This document shows, piece after piece, positions 51,431 through 60,236 of a stretch of 64,000 nt of DNA. This DNA is from an uncultured Lachnospiraceae bacterium (lineage in GTDB: Bacteria > Bacillota > Clostridia > Lachnospirales > Lachnospiraceae), in contig CAMWPB010000007.1 of NCBI GenBank assembly GCA_947176065.1, positions 21,582 through 85,581 on the forward strand, written 5' to 3'. The notes under the pieces are model-generated. The model was not told the DNA's origin. It did no database searches and saw only the letters and a program-made list of their open reading frames with translations. Each line of letters begins with the position of its first letter. Within the stretch, counting starts at the first letter, position 1. Made by a program: the position numbers and the translations under genes.

Positions 51431-52678
51431 CTACACGGTATAACTGTTCAGGTACTTTTCCTGCTCCGGCGTCAGCACATCGATCTCTTTGCCAAGGAAT
51501 GCAAGCTTTCTCTTCGCCACATCCTTATCCACCTCTTCCGGCACATCGATCAGCTTCTCGGTAAGCTCGCTTGCGTGCTCCACCAGATACTTCGCGGAGA
51601 GCGCCTGAATCGCAAAGCTCATATCCATAATCTCTGCGGGATGTCCATCGCCTGCTGCCAGATTCACAAGACGTCCCTCGGCAAGCACGAAAATCCACTG
51701 TCCCGTAGGCAGCTTGTAACCCATAATGTTCTTGCGCTGCTCTCTCGTCTCCACCGCGTTCGCTTTCAGCCACGCCATGTCGATCTCGCAGTCGAAATGA
51801 CCCGCATTACAAAGGATTGCGCCCTCTTTCATCTCGGCAAAATCTTCTTTGTCAATTACTTTATCACAGCCTGTCACAGTGACAAAGAAATCGCCCACCT
51901 TAGCCGCTTCTTTCATGGGCATCACGTCGAAACCGTCCATCACTGCCTCGATGGCCTTAATCGGGTCGATCTCCGTCACGATAACCCGCGCGCCCAGACC
52001 TTTCGCTCTCATGGCCGTGCCCTTACCGCACCAGCCGTAGCCTGCCACAACGACAATCTTGCCTGCCACGATCAGGTTCGTGGTTCTGTTGATGCCGTCC
52101 CATACAGACTGGCCTGTGCCGTATCTGTTATCAAAGAAATGCTTACATGCCGCATTGTTCACGCGCACCATGGGGAACTTCAGCTCTCCCGCATTATTCA
52201 TCGCCTCCAGACGGATGATACCGGTAGTAGTCTCCTCACAGCCGCCGATAATGTTTGGAATCAGATGCGGCATCTGCGTGTGCACCATCGTCACCAGATC
52301 GCCGCCGTCGTCAATGATGATATTCGGTTCCGCCTCCAGCACGTGACGGATGTGGGTTTCGTACTCCTCCGGCGTCGCGCCGTACCATGCGTGTACCTCA
52401 AGTCCCGCTTTGACAAGGGCAGCCGCCACATCGTCCTGCGTGGAAAGAGGGTTCGATCCCGTCACATACATCTCGGCGCCGCCTGCCGCAAGCACCAGAC
52501 ACAGGTAGGCAGTCTTCGCCTCCAGATGCACGGACAGCGTTACCTTCTTACCCGCAAAAGGCTTGCTCTCGGAAAATTCTTTTTCCAAAGTGCGGAGAAG
52601 GTCGCAGTTCCTCTTGACCCACTCGATCTTTCTCTCACCGAATTCGGCAAGATTAATGTCTCTGATTTCGCTACTCAT
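51431..52678 (-). CDS. ahcY: Adenosylhomocysteinase (SAH hydrolase)
   Basis: 415 residues, the shorter bacterial/archaeal form. It reversibly splits S-adenosylhomocysteine into adenosine and homocysteine with tightly bound NAD. Visible: NCDLLRTLEKEFSESKPF and HLEAKTAYLCLVLAAGGAE near the N-terminus, DDGGDLV (substrate Asp), NRYGTGQSVWDGI, the NAD loop VAGYGWCGKGTAMRAKG, ILCNAGHFDCEID, and the C-terminal tail KYLNSYTV. Start ATG 52678 with GTAGGAGG. Together with the MTA/SAH deaminase at 54084-55385 it handles SAH from methylation. Confidence 0.97.
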   Translation of the reverse strand: MSSEIRDINLAEFGERKIEWVKRNCDLLRTLEKEFSESKPFAGKKVTLSVHLEAKTAYLCLVLAAGGAEMYVTGSNPLSTQDDVAAALVKAGLEVHAWYGATPEEYETHIRHVLEAEPNIIIDDGGDLVTMVHTQMPHLIPNIIGGCEETTTGIIRLEAMNNAGELKFPMVRVNNAACKHFFDNRYGTGQSVWDGINRTTNLIVAGKIVVVAGYGWCGKGTAMRAKGLGARVIVTEIDPIKAIEAVMDGFDVMPMKEAAKVGDFFVTVTGCDKVIDKEDFAEMKEGAILCNAGHFDCEIDMAWLKANAVETREQRKNIMGYKLPTGQWIFVLAEGRLVNLAAGDGHPAEIMDMSFAIQALSAKYLVEHASELTEKLIDVPEEVDKDVAKRKLAFLGKEIDVLTPEQEKYLNSYTV

Positions 52679-52776
52679 GATAGTTTCCTCCTACAATATT
52701 AATCAGCCGAATTTTTATTATAGTGATGGTCGTCTGTCCTATCATCACTTATTATGTTTGCAAGACAGACGATGGT

Positions 52777-54009
52777 TTATACGCTTGTCTCGAAAAACAT
52801 CTCCTTATACCAGCAGACCGTCTCGGTATACGCCTGATAAATCGTATTGGTGTCCACATTCAGCACAATAAGCTGCCTGCTGATTTCCTGCCAATCCGCC
52901 GCCTCGTAGTTCACCACGAAAGAGTAAATGCCTGCCAGCTCTCCCGTACCCCGTACCAGCGCATCCTCGATCTCCTTGGATACCGTAACCATCTTCATCG
53001 CATCTTCCATGGGCATATTCAGGATAATATTTAAGATGGAGAACAGACCCATCAAAAATACTTCCGCAGATTTCATTCCCAATCCGAAGACCGGCGCCAG
53101 ACATTCCATAAATTTCGCGCGGAGCATGGAGGTTCTGGCCACCTCGTTCGGTCTGTCCGCACAAAGCTCCTTCGTAATTACGGTATTGATCCACTTTTTC
53201 AACTCCCGCTGTCCCAGAATCGCCGCTGCGTGACGAATGGATGTAACCTGAGAATTGATTGCGATGTGGTTCACCATTTTGAGCAGCTCCACCACCAGCG
53301 CGGTATCCCGCCCGATGACATCCGCCGCCTTCGTCAACTCAAAATCCGGAGCATTCACAATGTTCATCAGCTCCAGATAATTGATCTTCAAAGGGGAAAC
53401 CTCGTGATCTCCCTTTGTGATCGGGATGCGGTAAAACTTGCCCTCAAACCTGTAAAAATCGTCATCATCCTTCAGGCTGTCAAAAATATCCTGACTGTCA
53501 ATGTTACCCACGCACATTTTGATCTGCGGGTACTGCCGTTTGAAATAGATCTTCGTCTTGGAAAGATCTACCTCTTTCTGATCCAAAATAACATAATCCA
53601 TCAGCTTAAGCAGCTCCCGGTATTCCTCATAACGGCTTACAGGAAGCTTTGACATCGCCAGCATATAGCCCTTGTCTTTCAACTGCGTAAAACGGTTTCT
53701 GTAGGCCTCGTTATTTTCCACCTCACCGTCAAACACCAGCACAACTCTGCCACGGAACTCGTCGCACTTTGACTCGAGATCTGAAAATACCGCGATATGG
53801 CTCACCGGAATCAGCACCTGTGTTCCCGGAGACAACGTATCAATGCCAATATTATGTACGATTTCCAAACCTTCGATCTCCGCCAGACCGTTTGGGCTGC
53901 TCGATCCGAAAATCGGCGGATTCAAAAGGCAGTTCTCCCTCTGTGAGGCCAGCGCGTAAGCTGAGACTTTCATGTCCTTATCAAAATATGGTATCAGTGT
54001 TGCCAGCAT
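52777..54009 (-). CDS. HDOD-domain signalling protein with degenerate EAL-like N-terminus (YuxH-type)
   Basis: 410 residues. The C-terminal half (about 200-400) is an HDOD domain (YLELMNIVNAPDFELTKAADVIGRDTALVVELLKMVNHIA ... ILGQRELKKWI). The N-terminal half resembles an EAL fold (VVLVFDGEVENNEAYRNRFTQLKDKGYMLAM; DYVILDQKEVDLS) but has no EAL-type catalytic motif, so c-di-GMP hydrolysis is unlikely; a binding role is possible. Soluble. It lies between ahcY and the SAH deaminase on the same strand, with gaps of about 75-100 nt, so shared transcription is uncertain. Confidence 0.85.
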   Translation of the reverse strand: MLATLIPYFDKDMKVSAYALASQRENCLLNPPIFGSSSPNGLAEIEGLEIVHNIGIDTLSPGTQVLIPVSHIAVFSDLESKCDEFRGRVVLVFDGEVENNEAYRNRFTQLKDKGYMLAMSKLPVSRYEEYRELLKLMDYVILDQKEVDLSKTKIYFKRQYPQIKMCVGNIDSQDIFDSLKDDDDFYRFEGKFYRIPITKGDHEVSPLKINYLELMNIVNAPDFELTKAADVIGRDTALVVELLKMVNHIAINSQVTSIRHAAAILGQRELKKWINTVITKELCADRPNEVARTSMLRAKFMECLAPVFGLGMKSAEVFLMGLFSILNIILNMPMEDAMKMVTVSKEIEDALVRGTGELAGIYSFVVNYEAADWQEISRQLIVLNVDTNTIYQAYTETVCWYKEMFFETSV

Positions 54010-54083
54010 ATCCGTTTCCCTCCCCCAATAGCATTTTATCTATCCTTTAGTATATCAAATATTTAATTATAATTCCATATTTA

Positions 54084-55385
54084 TCAGTAAGTTTTCTTGT
54101 CAAGCCCCATTCTGACGATAATGTCCTGAATCTTAGCGTAGACCAGCTTCTCGTCCACTGTCAGGATTTTGCGGTTCTCCATTGTAACCTGTCCGTTGAT
54201 AATCACCGTATCGACCTCAGAGCCGTTGGCAGAATAAGAAAGCCCGGCAATCAGATTATTTCTTGGCGTGAGGGACGGCGTATTTAAATCGAGAATTGCC
54301 AGATCCGCTTTCTTGCCCACCTCAACAGATCCGATTTCCTTCTCCAGCCCCAGCGCCTTTGCACCGTTAATGGTGGCAATACGGAAGCCCTCCTTCGCGC
54401 TGACACACTGGGGCGTCTTTCCCGTCCCCTTGTGGATCAACGTCAGCAGGCTTAATTCATGGAACATGTTCAGGCAGTTATTGCTGGCCGCGCCGTCCGT
54501 ACCCAGACACACATTGACGCCCTTATCCAGCATTTTTGCAATGGGTGCAAAACCGTTCCCCAGCTTCATATTGCTGGCAGGATTGGTCACAACGCTGACA
54601 TCTTTTCGCTTTAAGATATCAATATCCTCATCCGTCACCTGCACACAGTGCGCCGCGATGGCAGGCACATCAAAAATACCGCATTTCTCCGCCAGAGCAA
54701 TCGGCGTACATCCATACTTTTCCTGAATCTGGGAGATTTCGCTCTCACTCTCCGACAGATGGACATGGATGCCCATATTCTCTCTTTTGGCCTCGGCCGC
54801 CACGATCTTTAAGAACTCGTCGTCACAGGTATAAGGCGCATGAGGACCCAGCTTAAAGGTGAGCCGGTCGCAGTCCGCCGCCGCATCCCGCTCCTCGTAG
54901 GCCTGACGCAGACGCATCTGTCCCGCCTCGTCATTGCCGCTGCCCACAAGACCACGGCAGATCACGGCCCGCATGCCCGACTCCTTCACCGCACGGGTGG
55001 TCTGGTGAATGTTCATCTGCATATCATTAAAGCAGGTGGTTCCGCTCTTCATCATCTCAATGATGGCCAGATTCGCCCCCCAGTAAGTGTCCTCGTCCGT
55101 CATCTGCTGCTCAATCGGGTCAATCGTGCCAAACAGCCAGTCCATAAAGGAAAGATCGTCCGCCACATTTCTCATAAAGGACATGTAGGAATGGGTATGG
55201 CAGTTAATCAGCCCCGGAATCACCAGCTTGTCTGTGCCGTCAATCACCTTATCCGCGGTAAAGCCCGCCGGTTTGTCTCCGATCCCGGTTATTTTGTCTC
55301 CTTCAATATAAAGCGATGTCTCCCGAATGACATCCTCCGCGCCCTCGGGCAGTACCACAAGGGCATTTTCAATTGCAATTCCCAT
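54084..55385 (-). CDS. mtaD: 5'-methylthioadenosine/S-adenosylhomocysteine deaminase
   Basis: 433 residues from ATG 55385 (MGIAIENALVVLPEGAEDV) with GGAGG. Amidohydrolase with metal-binding INCHTHSYMSF, HAPYTCDD, HVHLSESESE, IAAHCVQ and catalytic LGTDGAASNN. Family members of this length deaminate MTA/SAH to the inosine derivatives. Other amidohydrolases (guanine or chlorohydrolase type) share these motifs, but the neighbouring SAH hydrolase supports the call. It lies 17 nt after the hydroxyacid dehydrogenase gene, hence the same operon. Confidence 0.85.
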   Translation of the reverse strand: MGIAIENALVVLPEGAEDVIRETSLYIEGDKITGIGDKPAGFTADKVIDGTDKLVIPGLINCHTHSYMSFMRNVADDLSFMDWLFGTIDPIEQQMTDEDTYWGANLAIIEMMKSGTTCFNDMQMNIHQTTRAVKESGMRAVICRGLVGSGNDEAGQMRLRQAYEERDAAADCDRLTFKLGPHAPYTCDDEFLKIVAAEAKRENMGIHVHLSESESEISQIQEKYGCTPIALAEKCGIFDVPAIAAHCVQVTDEDIDILKRKDVSVVTNPASNMKLGNGFAPIAKMLDKGVNVCLGTDGAASNNCLNMFHELSLLTLIHKGTGKTPQCVSAKEGFRIATINGAKALGLEKEIGSVEVGKKADLAILDLNTPSLTPRNNLIAGLSYSANGSEVDTVIINGQVTMENRKILTVDEKLVYAKIQDIIVRMGLDKKTY

Positions 55386-55402
55386 ATTTTCTACCTCCAC
55401 CC

Positions 55403-56362
55403 CTATTTATTAACGATATTGCGATCCTCTCCGTCCAGAAACGCCTGTATGTTTTTCGCTACCTCATCCACCAGACGCATCCTTGCCTCCGTGCTCGCCC
55501 AGGCCAAATGGGGCGTGATAATCAGCTTCGTGCTGTCTTTAATCTCGTTTAGCGGATTATCCCTGCTGATGGGTTCTTTCTCCAGTACGTCAAGTCCCGC
55601 CGCCGCGATCTGCCCCTGCGTCAGCGCCTCGTAGAGCGCCTGCGTATCTACAACCGGCCCTCTCGCCACATTGACGAGAATAGCGGATTCCTTCATCTTA
55701 GAAAACGCCTCTTTATTGATCAGACCTCTGGTCCTGTCACTTAACGGACAGTGCAGGGACAAAATGTCCGACTGCGCCAGCAGCGCGTCAAACTCCACCC
55801 GCTCATACTCCGTGCAGGTGCTTTTGCCGGAAGCGGAGTAAAAAATCACCTTACACCCCAGAGCCTGCGCGACCTTTGCTACCCCGCGGCCGATATTTCC
55901 CATTCCCACAATACCCCAAGTCTTTCCTTCAAACTCGCGAAAAGGTCTGTCAAAATTGGAAAAACGGTCCTGCGCACCGTATTCACCCGATTTCACATAA
56001 TTGTCATAATGAACCAGCTTCTCCTCGAGCGAAAGCGCCAGCAGAAGCGTATGCTGCACCACCGCCGACGTGCTGTAATTGACCACATTTGCAACCTTGA
56101 TGCCGCGGCTCTTGCAGTACGCCAGATCCACATTGTCAAAGCCTGTCGCAAACAGGCAGATCAGTTTCACATTCGGCGCATCCTTAAGGGTGTTCTCGTT
56201 CATGGGCGCTTTGTTCGCGATAATGACATCCGCGTCCTTTACCCGCTCCGCCGTATTCTCCGCCACTGTATTCGGATAGTACTCCACTTCCCCAAACCTT
56301 TCAAAACAGCTCACATCCACGTCTGTTCCCACGCTGTTGCGCTCCAAAACCACCAGCTTCAT
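55403..56362 (-). CDS. D-2-hydroxyacid dehydrogenase family protein
   Basis: 319 residues from ATG 56362 (MKLVVLERNSVGTDVDVSC), GAGGAGAG upstream. Rossmann domain with WGIVGMGNIGRGVAKVAQALG, catalytic Arg in VNVARGPVVD, Glu in LDVLEKEPI and His in IITPHLAWAS: the NAD-dependent D-isomer reductase set (glycerate/phosphoglycerate/lactate type). Substrate unknown; glycerate or hydroxypyruvate is typical for this size. Same operon as mtaD (17 nt) and the CofE-like gene (64 nt). Confidence 0.92.
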   Translation of the reverse strand: MKLVVLERNSVGTDVDVSCFERFGEVEYYPNTVAENTAERVKDADVIIANKAPMNENTLKDAPNVKLICLFATGFDNVDLAYCKSRGIKVANVVNYSTSAVVQHTLLLALSLEEKLVHYDNYVKSGEYGAQDRFSNFDRPFREFEGKTWGIVGMGNIGRGVAKVAQALGCKVIFYSASGKSTCTEYERVEFDALLAQSDILSLHCPLSDRTRGLINKEAFSKMKESAILVNVARGPVVDTQALYEALTQGQIAAAGLDVLEKEPISRDNPLNEIKDSTKLIITPHLAWASTEARMRLVDEVAKNIQAFLDGEDRNIVNK

Positions 56363-56426
56363 AGTTCTCTCCTCTTTCTTTTTTTGTATCTGTAACACGA
56401 TACTTACCTGATACTCTCTGATTGAA

Positions 56427-57617
56427 CTAACTCACATAATTGTCAAAATATCCCTGAATCAAAACCACCGGCGTACCCTTGTCGCCCGAACCGCTTGTCA
56501 GGTCGCACAGTGAACCGATCAGATCGGTCAGCCGTCTGGGAGTTGTACCCTGTGATGCCATATCGCCTACCAGATTGTCCTTCTTCCCCCTGATACGGTC
56601 AGAAATCGCATCCTTAAGTGCCTCGCCGGACAAATCCTTAAAGTCATTGTCCGCCAAATATTTTAATTTCACTTCATTGGGCGTACCCTCCAGCCCCGGT
56701 GTGCTGGCGGGCGAAACGCAGGGATCTGCAAGCTCCCATATTTTTCCTACCGGATCTTTGAACGCGCCGTCACCGTACACCATCACTTCTACATGTTTGC
56801 CGGTCCTGTCAAGAACTGCTTTCTGGATATCCAGCACCAGATCCGTACATTCCCTCGGGAACAGCTTAATCGTGTCCTCGGTGGACTTATTGGAACCAAG
56901 CAGCCCATATTTCTCATTGCATCCGCTTCCGTTGACAGGCTGGTTCAGAATATCGTCCAATCCGGCCACCACTTCCGCTCCTGCTTCCCTCAGAAGCCTC
57001 TTCGTGCGTGCCCTCGTATGAATATCGCAGTTTATCACCTTTTTTGTATAAGGAAGAATGCTGCGGCAGTCGTTGGCAAAAATAATCTCCACCTCCGCGC
57101 CCGTTTTTTTGATCAGCTCTTCATAGTACGCCACATAATCCACCCCTGTAAACGGATGTTTATTTTCCCCGAAAAGTTCACGGTATTTTTCCAGTGTCAG
57201 CACATCGCTGTAAGGATTGATCTTCGCCTCATCCAGCTGATCCAGCGAAACAAGTTCGTTGCCCACTTCATCACTGGGATAACTGAGCATCAGCACGACC
57301 TTCTCCGCTCCCATTGCGATTCCTCTCAGGCAGATCGCAAAACGGTTTCTCGATAAAATAGGAAAAATAACGCCGATCGTCCCGCCGCCAAGCTTTTCCT
57401 TCACATCCTGGGCAATCGCCTCCACAGACGCGTAATTACCCTGCGCCCTCGCCACAATGGACTCCGTCACCGCAATCACATCCCTGTCGCGGATCTCAAA
57501 TCCCTCCGCCCCGGACGCTTCCATAACACTGTCTACGACAATTTTCGTCAAGTCATCTCCCTGTCTGATGATAGGGCAGCGTATACCCCTCGATACAGTT
57601 CCCACTTTTCTTTCCAT
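56427..57617 (-). CDS. CofE-like (F420-0:gamma-glutamyl ligase family) protein
   Basis: 396 residues. Resembles the CofE/FbiB ligase family: IIRQGDDLTKIVVDSVMEA at the start, RDVIAVTESIVARAQGNY, LSRNRFAICLRGIAMGAEKV, then VMVYGDGAFKDPVGKIWELADP and a C-terminal GTPVVLIQGYFDNYV. It is longer than archaeal CofE (about 250). No F420 biosynthesis gene is nearby and Lachnospiraceae are not known F420 producers, so it likely joins glutamate (or another amino acid) to a different acceptor; this is inference. First gene of the operon with a hairpin leader (57653-57701). ATG 57617. Confidence 0.8.
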   Translation of the reverse strand: MERKVGTVSRGIRCPIIRQGDDLTKIVVDSVMEASGAEGFEIRDRDVIAVTESIVARAQGNYASVEAIAQDVKEKLGGGTIGVIFPILSRNRFAICLRGIAMGAEKVVLMLSYPSDEVGNELVSLDQLDEAKINPYSDVLTLEKYRELFGENKHPFTGVDYVAYYEELIKKTGAEVEIIFANDCRSILPYTKKVINCDIHTRARTKRLLREAGAEVVAGLDDILNQPVNGSGCNEKYGLLGSNKSTEDTIKLFPRECTDLVLDIQKAVLDRTGKHVEVMVYGDGAFKDPVGKIWELADPCVSPASTPGLEGTPNEVKLKYLADNDFKDLSGEALKDAISDRIRGKKDNLVGDMASQGTTPRRLTDLIGSLCDLTSGSGDKGTPVVLIQGYFDNYVS

Positions 57618-57652
57618 CTGTTAATCCCTTCTCTCCTGCGTAATTATTTTTC

Positions 57653-57701
57653 CACGGACAGCAAACATTAGGCCAAAAACCCGTATTCGCCTGCTGTCCA
57701 C
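57653..57701 (-). promoter_or_regulatory. Leader hairpin upstream of the CofE-like operon
   Basis: GGACAGCA and TGCTGTCC arms pair across about 30 nt containing a second short G/C-rich segment. It ends 36 nt before the CofE-like start codon. It is not one of the riboswitch classes I can recognise by eye and is not followed by a U-run, so it may be a regulatory leader or protein site. Confidence 0.4.
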
Positions 57702-57793
57702 GAAATAAACCACTATACTGTCATATGTCCTCTCTTATTTTTACAAAAAAGCTCCGAAAAATCAATAAAATCCCGCAATAAAATATAAAAACC

Positions 57794-57822
57794 TTGACCC
57801 TGACGCTGCGTCATAGTATACA
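57794..57822 (+). promoter_or_regulatory. Promoter/operator of the MerR-family gene
   Basis: TTGACC (57794-57799) and TATACA (57817-57822) with 17 bp between; the spacer holds the perfect dyad TGACGC-T-GCGTCA (57801-57813), placed where MerR-family proteins bind. Autoregulation inferred. Confidence 0.65.
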
Positions 57823-57869
57823 GTGGTTTTATCGGAGACAGGAAACCATCTGATTTTATGGAGGAAAAC

Positions 57870-58715
57870 ATGAGAACAGTAAAGGAGCTTTCAGACATTA
57901 CAGGTATCAGCGTACGCACGCTTCACTATTACGACGAAATCGGACTGCTTAAACCAACGGCGAAAAGCGAGGCGGGATACCGGCTTTATGACGATAAAGC
58001 GCTGGAAACTTTACAACAGATCCTGTTTTTCCGCGAGTTTGATCTTCCCCTGAAGAAAATCAAATCCATAATGGATGATCCTGCTCTTGATCAAAAACAG
58101 ATATTACAGATGCAAAGAGAGATGCTGGTGGCAAAAAAGGTGCGCACAGAGCGTTTGATCGCCGGCATTGACAATATTCTGAAAGGAGGGAATAAAATGG
58201 ATTTCGCAATTTTCAACCGAACGGAAATAGAAGAAATGTTTGACACCATGTTCACGCAGATGCCCGAAAATATCAGACAGATTGCCATTGATGAATTTGG
58301 AGGTGAGGAAAAATGGCGGGCGCACTATATCGAAGTGCTGTCATCGGAGCACATGCAGAAAAGCTATGCAAAGGTAGTCGAGTGGTACGGCGGAAAAGAA
58401 GCTTACCAAAACGCCGCAAAGCATCCAATGAGCAAAGAAGTGGCGGAAAGTTATAATAAGAGAATCAACACAATTCTGCAAAAATTGTCCGGGAAACGTG
58501 GCTGTCCCGTAGACTCCTTTGAAGTCAAAGAGATTGTTGGCGAATTTGGTTTCGTGATGAAGCAGGCCTCAGGAATTAAAAAGGAGCGGGATTTTATGCT
58601 CGCCCATGCGGACTTTTATCGCAAGGAACCCCTGCAGTCTAATCTGGACAGAGAGTACGGGGAGGGAAGCGCCGCATTCTTTGCCGAGGCGATTGAGGCG
58701 TTTTATAGAGACTAA
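57870..58715 (+). CDS. MerR-family regulator with TipAS-like effector domain
   Basis: 281 residues from ATG 57870 (MRTVKELSDITGISVRTLHYYDEIGLL) with GGAGG. N-terminal MerR winged helix (1-70), coiled-coil linker (LDQKQILQMQREMLVAKKVRTERL), and a C-terminal TipAS domain (about 130-280: EWYGGKEAYQNAAKHPMSKEVAESYN) that in TipA binds thiopeptide antibiotics. Its own promoter bears a dyad in the spacer. The MFS gene at 58826-59932 is convergent and could be a target, but no matching dyad was seen there. Confidence 0.93.
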   Translation: MRTVKELSDITGISVRTLHYYDEIGLLKPTAKSEAGYRLYDDKALETLQQILFFREFDLPLKKIKSIMDDPALDQKQILQMQREMLVAKKVRTERLIAGIDNILKGGNKMDFAIFNRTEIEEMFDTMFTQMPENIRQIAIDEFGGEEKWRAHYIEVLSSEHMQKSYAKVVEWYGGKEAYQNAAKHPMSKEVAESYNKRINTILQKLSGKRGCPVDSFEVKEIVGEFGFVMKQASGIKKERDFMLAHADFYRKEPLQSNLDREYGEGSAAFFAEAIEAFYRD

Positions 58716-58760
58716 GAGCAGGACATTCACCTGATAAACTTTTTCTCACAGAGCAGATAC

Positions 58761-58785
58761 GCGGGAAACCCATCGGTTTTCCCGC
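58761..58785. terminator. Possible bidirectional hairpin between MerR and MFS genes
   Basis: GCGGGAAACC and GGTTTTCCCGC pair with a one-base bulge around CATC. No U-run on either side, so its role as terminator is uncertain. Confidence 0.35.
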
Positions 58786-58825
58786 GCGCTCTCAATGCAA
58801 TTACTAAGTATACCCTGCAAAAACT

Positions 58826-59932
58826 TTACCACCGCGAGAAAAACAGCCCCGCAAGCGGCGACTGCACCACCATAATCACGGAAAAGGTAAAAGATTCCAT
58901 GGAGATCAGCGTAGCTCTCTGCTCCGACGGAAACATATCCTGCAAAATGGTGTTCGTCCTCACCTGCAGCGCGTCGTCGGCAAACGCCGCCATAAAACCG
59001 CCCAGCGTCATGAACAGATACCATCCCGAATGTTCTATGAGCACCCCAAACAGCACCAGTGCCGCCATCAACGCAAACACATTTCTGTACCGCAGCCGTC
59101 CCCATTGCAAAATTATCCTGGCTCCCAGGATGCCTCCCATTTCCATGAAAAACAGGGCAAATCCCAGCGCCCAGCCCGGCATTCCCGCCGCCGGGAGCTT
59201 TGCCTGCAGGAAAAACAACAGCAGGATATCCACCGCGCCCACAAACGAATTGGCAAACATGAAGGCAATCGCCTTTCTTTCCCTTTTCATAAAGGACAGG
59301 CTGGATAAAAGGCATTGCGCCAGCGCGTTTTTGACCGAAATAGTCAACTCCTTCTCCTGCCCCTCTTTCCCGCCGTCTACTCCCGCCTCATATAAAGTCT
59401 TAAGAATACCAATCTGAATCGCAGACATTAGAATATCCGTACCATATGCCGCCCTGTGCCCGATCAGCAGCGCAAAGCCCGCACACATCGTCGATATGCC
59501 GCTGCAGAGCCGATAAATAATCAGTTGGTTCGACGCATATTTTTCATAGTATGCTTCTTTCTGCACCAGCTTAAGAGAATCGTAAGCAAGAGCATCTCCC
59601 GAGCCGGACGCGAAATTATAACTGGCGGCATAAAATGCAAGAGACAGACAAACCATAAACAGATTTCCCGAAAGTATCATTACCATATTTCCGATCATCC
59701 GCAGAAAACTGCTCAAAAGCAGCATCTTCTTTCTTCCGAACAAATCGGCAAAAACCCCCGAGGGAATCTCAAACATAAGACTCGTTATGTGAAAGACCGT
59801 CTCCGCAAGGCCAATTTCTGCAAGACTGTAGCCTCTCGCCGCAAGAATCGCCACCCATGCCCCGGTCAGCGACAGATTGCCCACCACGGCTGATAAGTAT
59901 AATCCTGTTATCTGCTTTTTAATTTTAAGCAT
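58826..59932 (-). CDS. Major facilitator superfamily transporter
   Basis: 368 residues, slightly short for twelve helices; eleven to twelve hydrophobic segments can be drawn. MFS hallmark between helices 2 and 3: GVFADLFGRKKMLLLS. Start MLKIKKQITGLYLSAVVGN at ATG 59932 with AAGGAGG. A drug or metabolite efflux role is typical for this group. The C-terminus stops abruptly after GLFFSRW; overlapping frames downstream do not continue the protein convincingly. Confidence 0.9.
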   Translation of the reverse strand: MLKIKKQITGLYLSAVVGNLSLTGAWVAILAARGYSLAEIGLAETVFHITSLMFEIPSGVFADLFGRKKMLLLSSFLRMIGNMVMILSGNLFMVCLSLAFYAASYNFASGSGDALAYDSLKLVQKEAYYEKYASNQLIIYRLCSGISTMCAGFALLIGHRAAYGTDILMSAIQIGILKTLYEAGVDGGKEGQEKELTISVKNALAQCLLSSLSFMKRERKAIAFMFANSFVGAVDILLLFFLQAKLPAAGMPGWALGFALFFMEMGGILGARIILQWGRLRYRNVFALMAALVLFGVLIEHSGWYLFMTLGGFMAAFADDALQVRTNTILQDMFPSEQRATLISMESFTFSVIMVVQSPLAGLFFSRW

Positions 59933-60187
59933 AAAAAAACCTCCTTAGCTTTTCATTAGTCAAAAAGTCAAGGAGATAATACTTCCTAAAAAAAGGCGCA
60001 CTATCCCCCTAGAGGGGAGAAATGCTTCCTTTTTGCAGTTGTAAATTTATGCTTTTCCAGATCATAAAAATCCTCCATGCCAGAACCGTTTCCTGCTATG
60101 GCATGCGCCTGAAATTACTGGTTTCTGTCATAGCAATTATACGCAGATATCCGAAGAATGTCAATCAGAAGAAATGCCGCATTGCGC
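59933..60187. other. Intergenic region between divergent MFS and EFR1 genes
   Basis: Holds the MFS ribosome binding site and a near-palindrome CCCC-CTAGA-GGGG (60006-60017). I could not find a convincing promoter for the MFS gene. No small gene supported. Confidence 0.35.
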
Positions 60188-60216
60188 TTGACAGCCGTGT
60201 ACAGCCGCCTTAATCT
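60188..60216 (+). promoter_or_regulatory. Promoter of the EFR1 gene
   Basis: TTGACA (60188-60193), 17-bp spacer, TAATCT (60211-60216). The predicted start leaves a leader of about 14 nt carrying GGGAGG. Confidence 0.7.
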
Positions 60217-60236
60217 AAAGACAGGGAGGAAGAACA

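Noticed and set aside
58746..59315. A 189-codon minus-strand frame overlapping the end of the MFS gene
   Set aside because: It is out of frame with the MFS protein, rich in Gly/Ala/Val/Cys as expected for a shadow frame over membrane-helix codons, and has no start site; the MFS frame has all family features.
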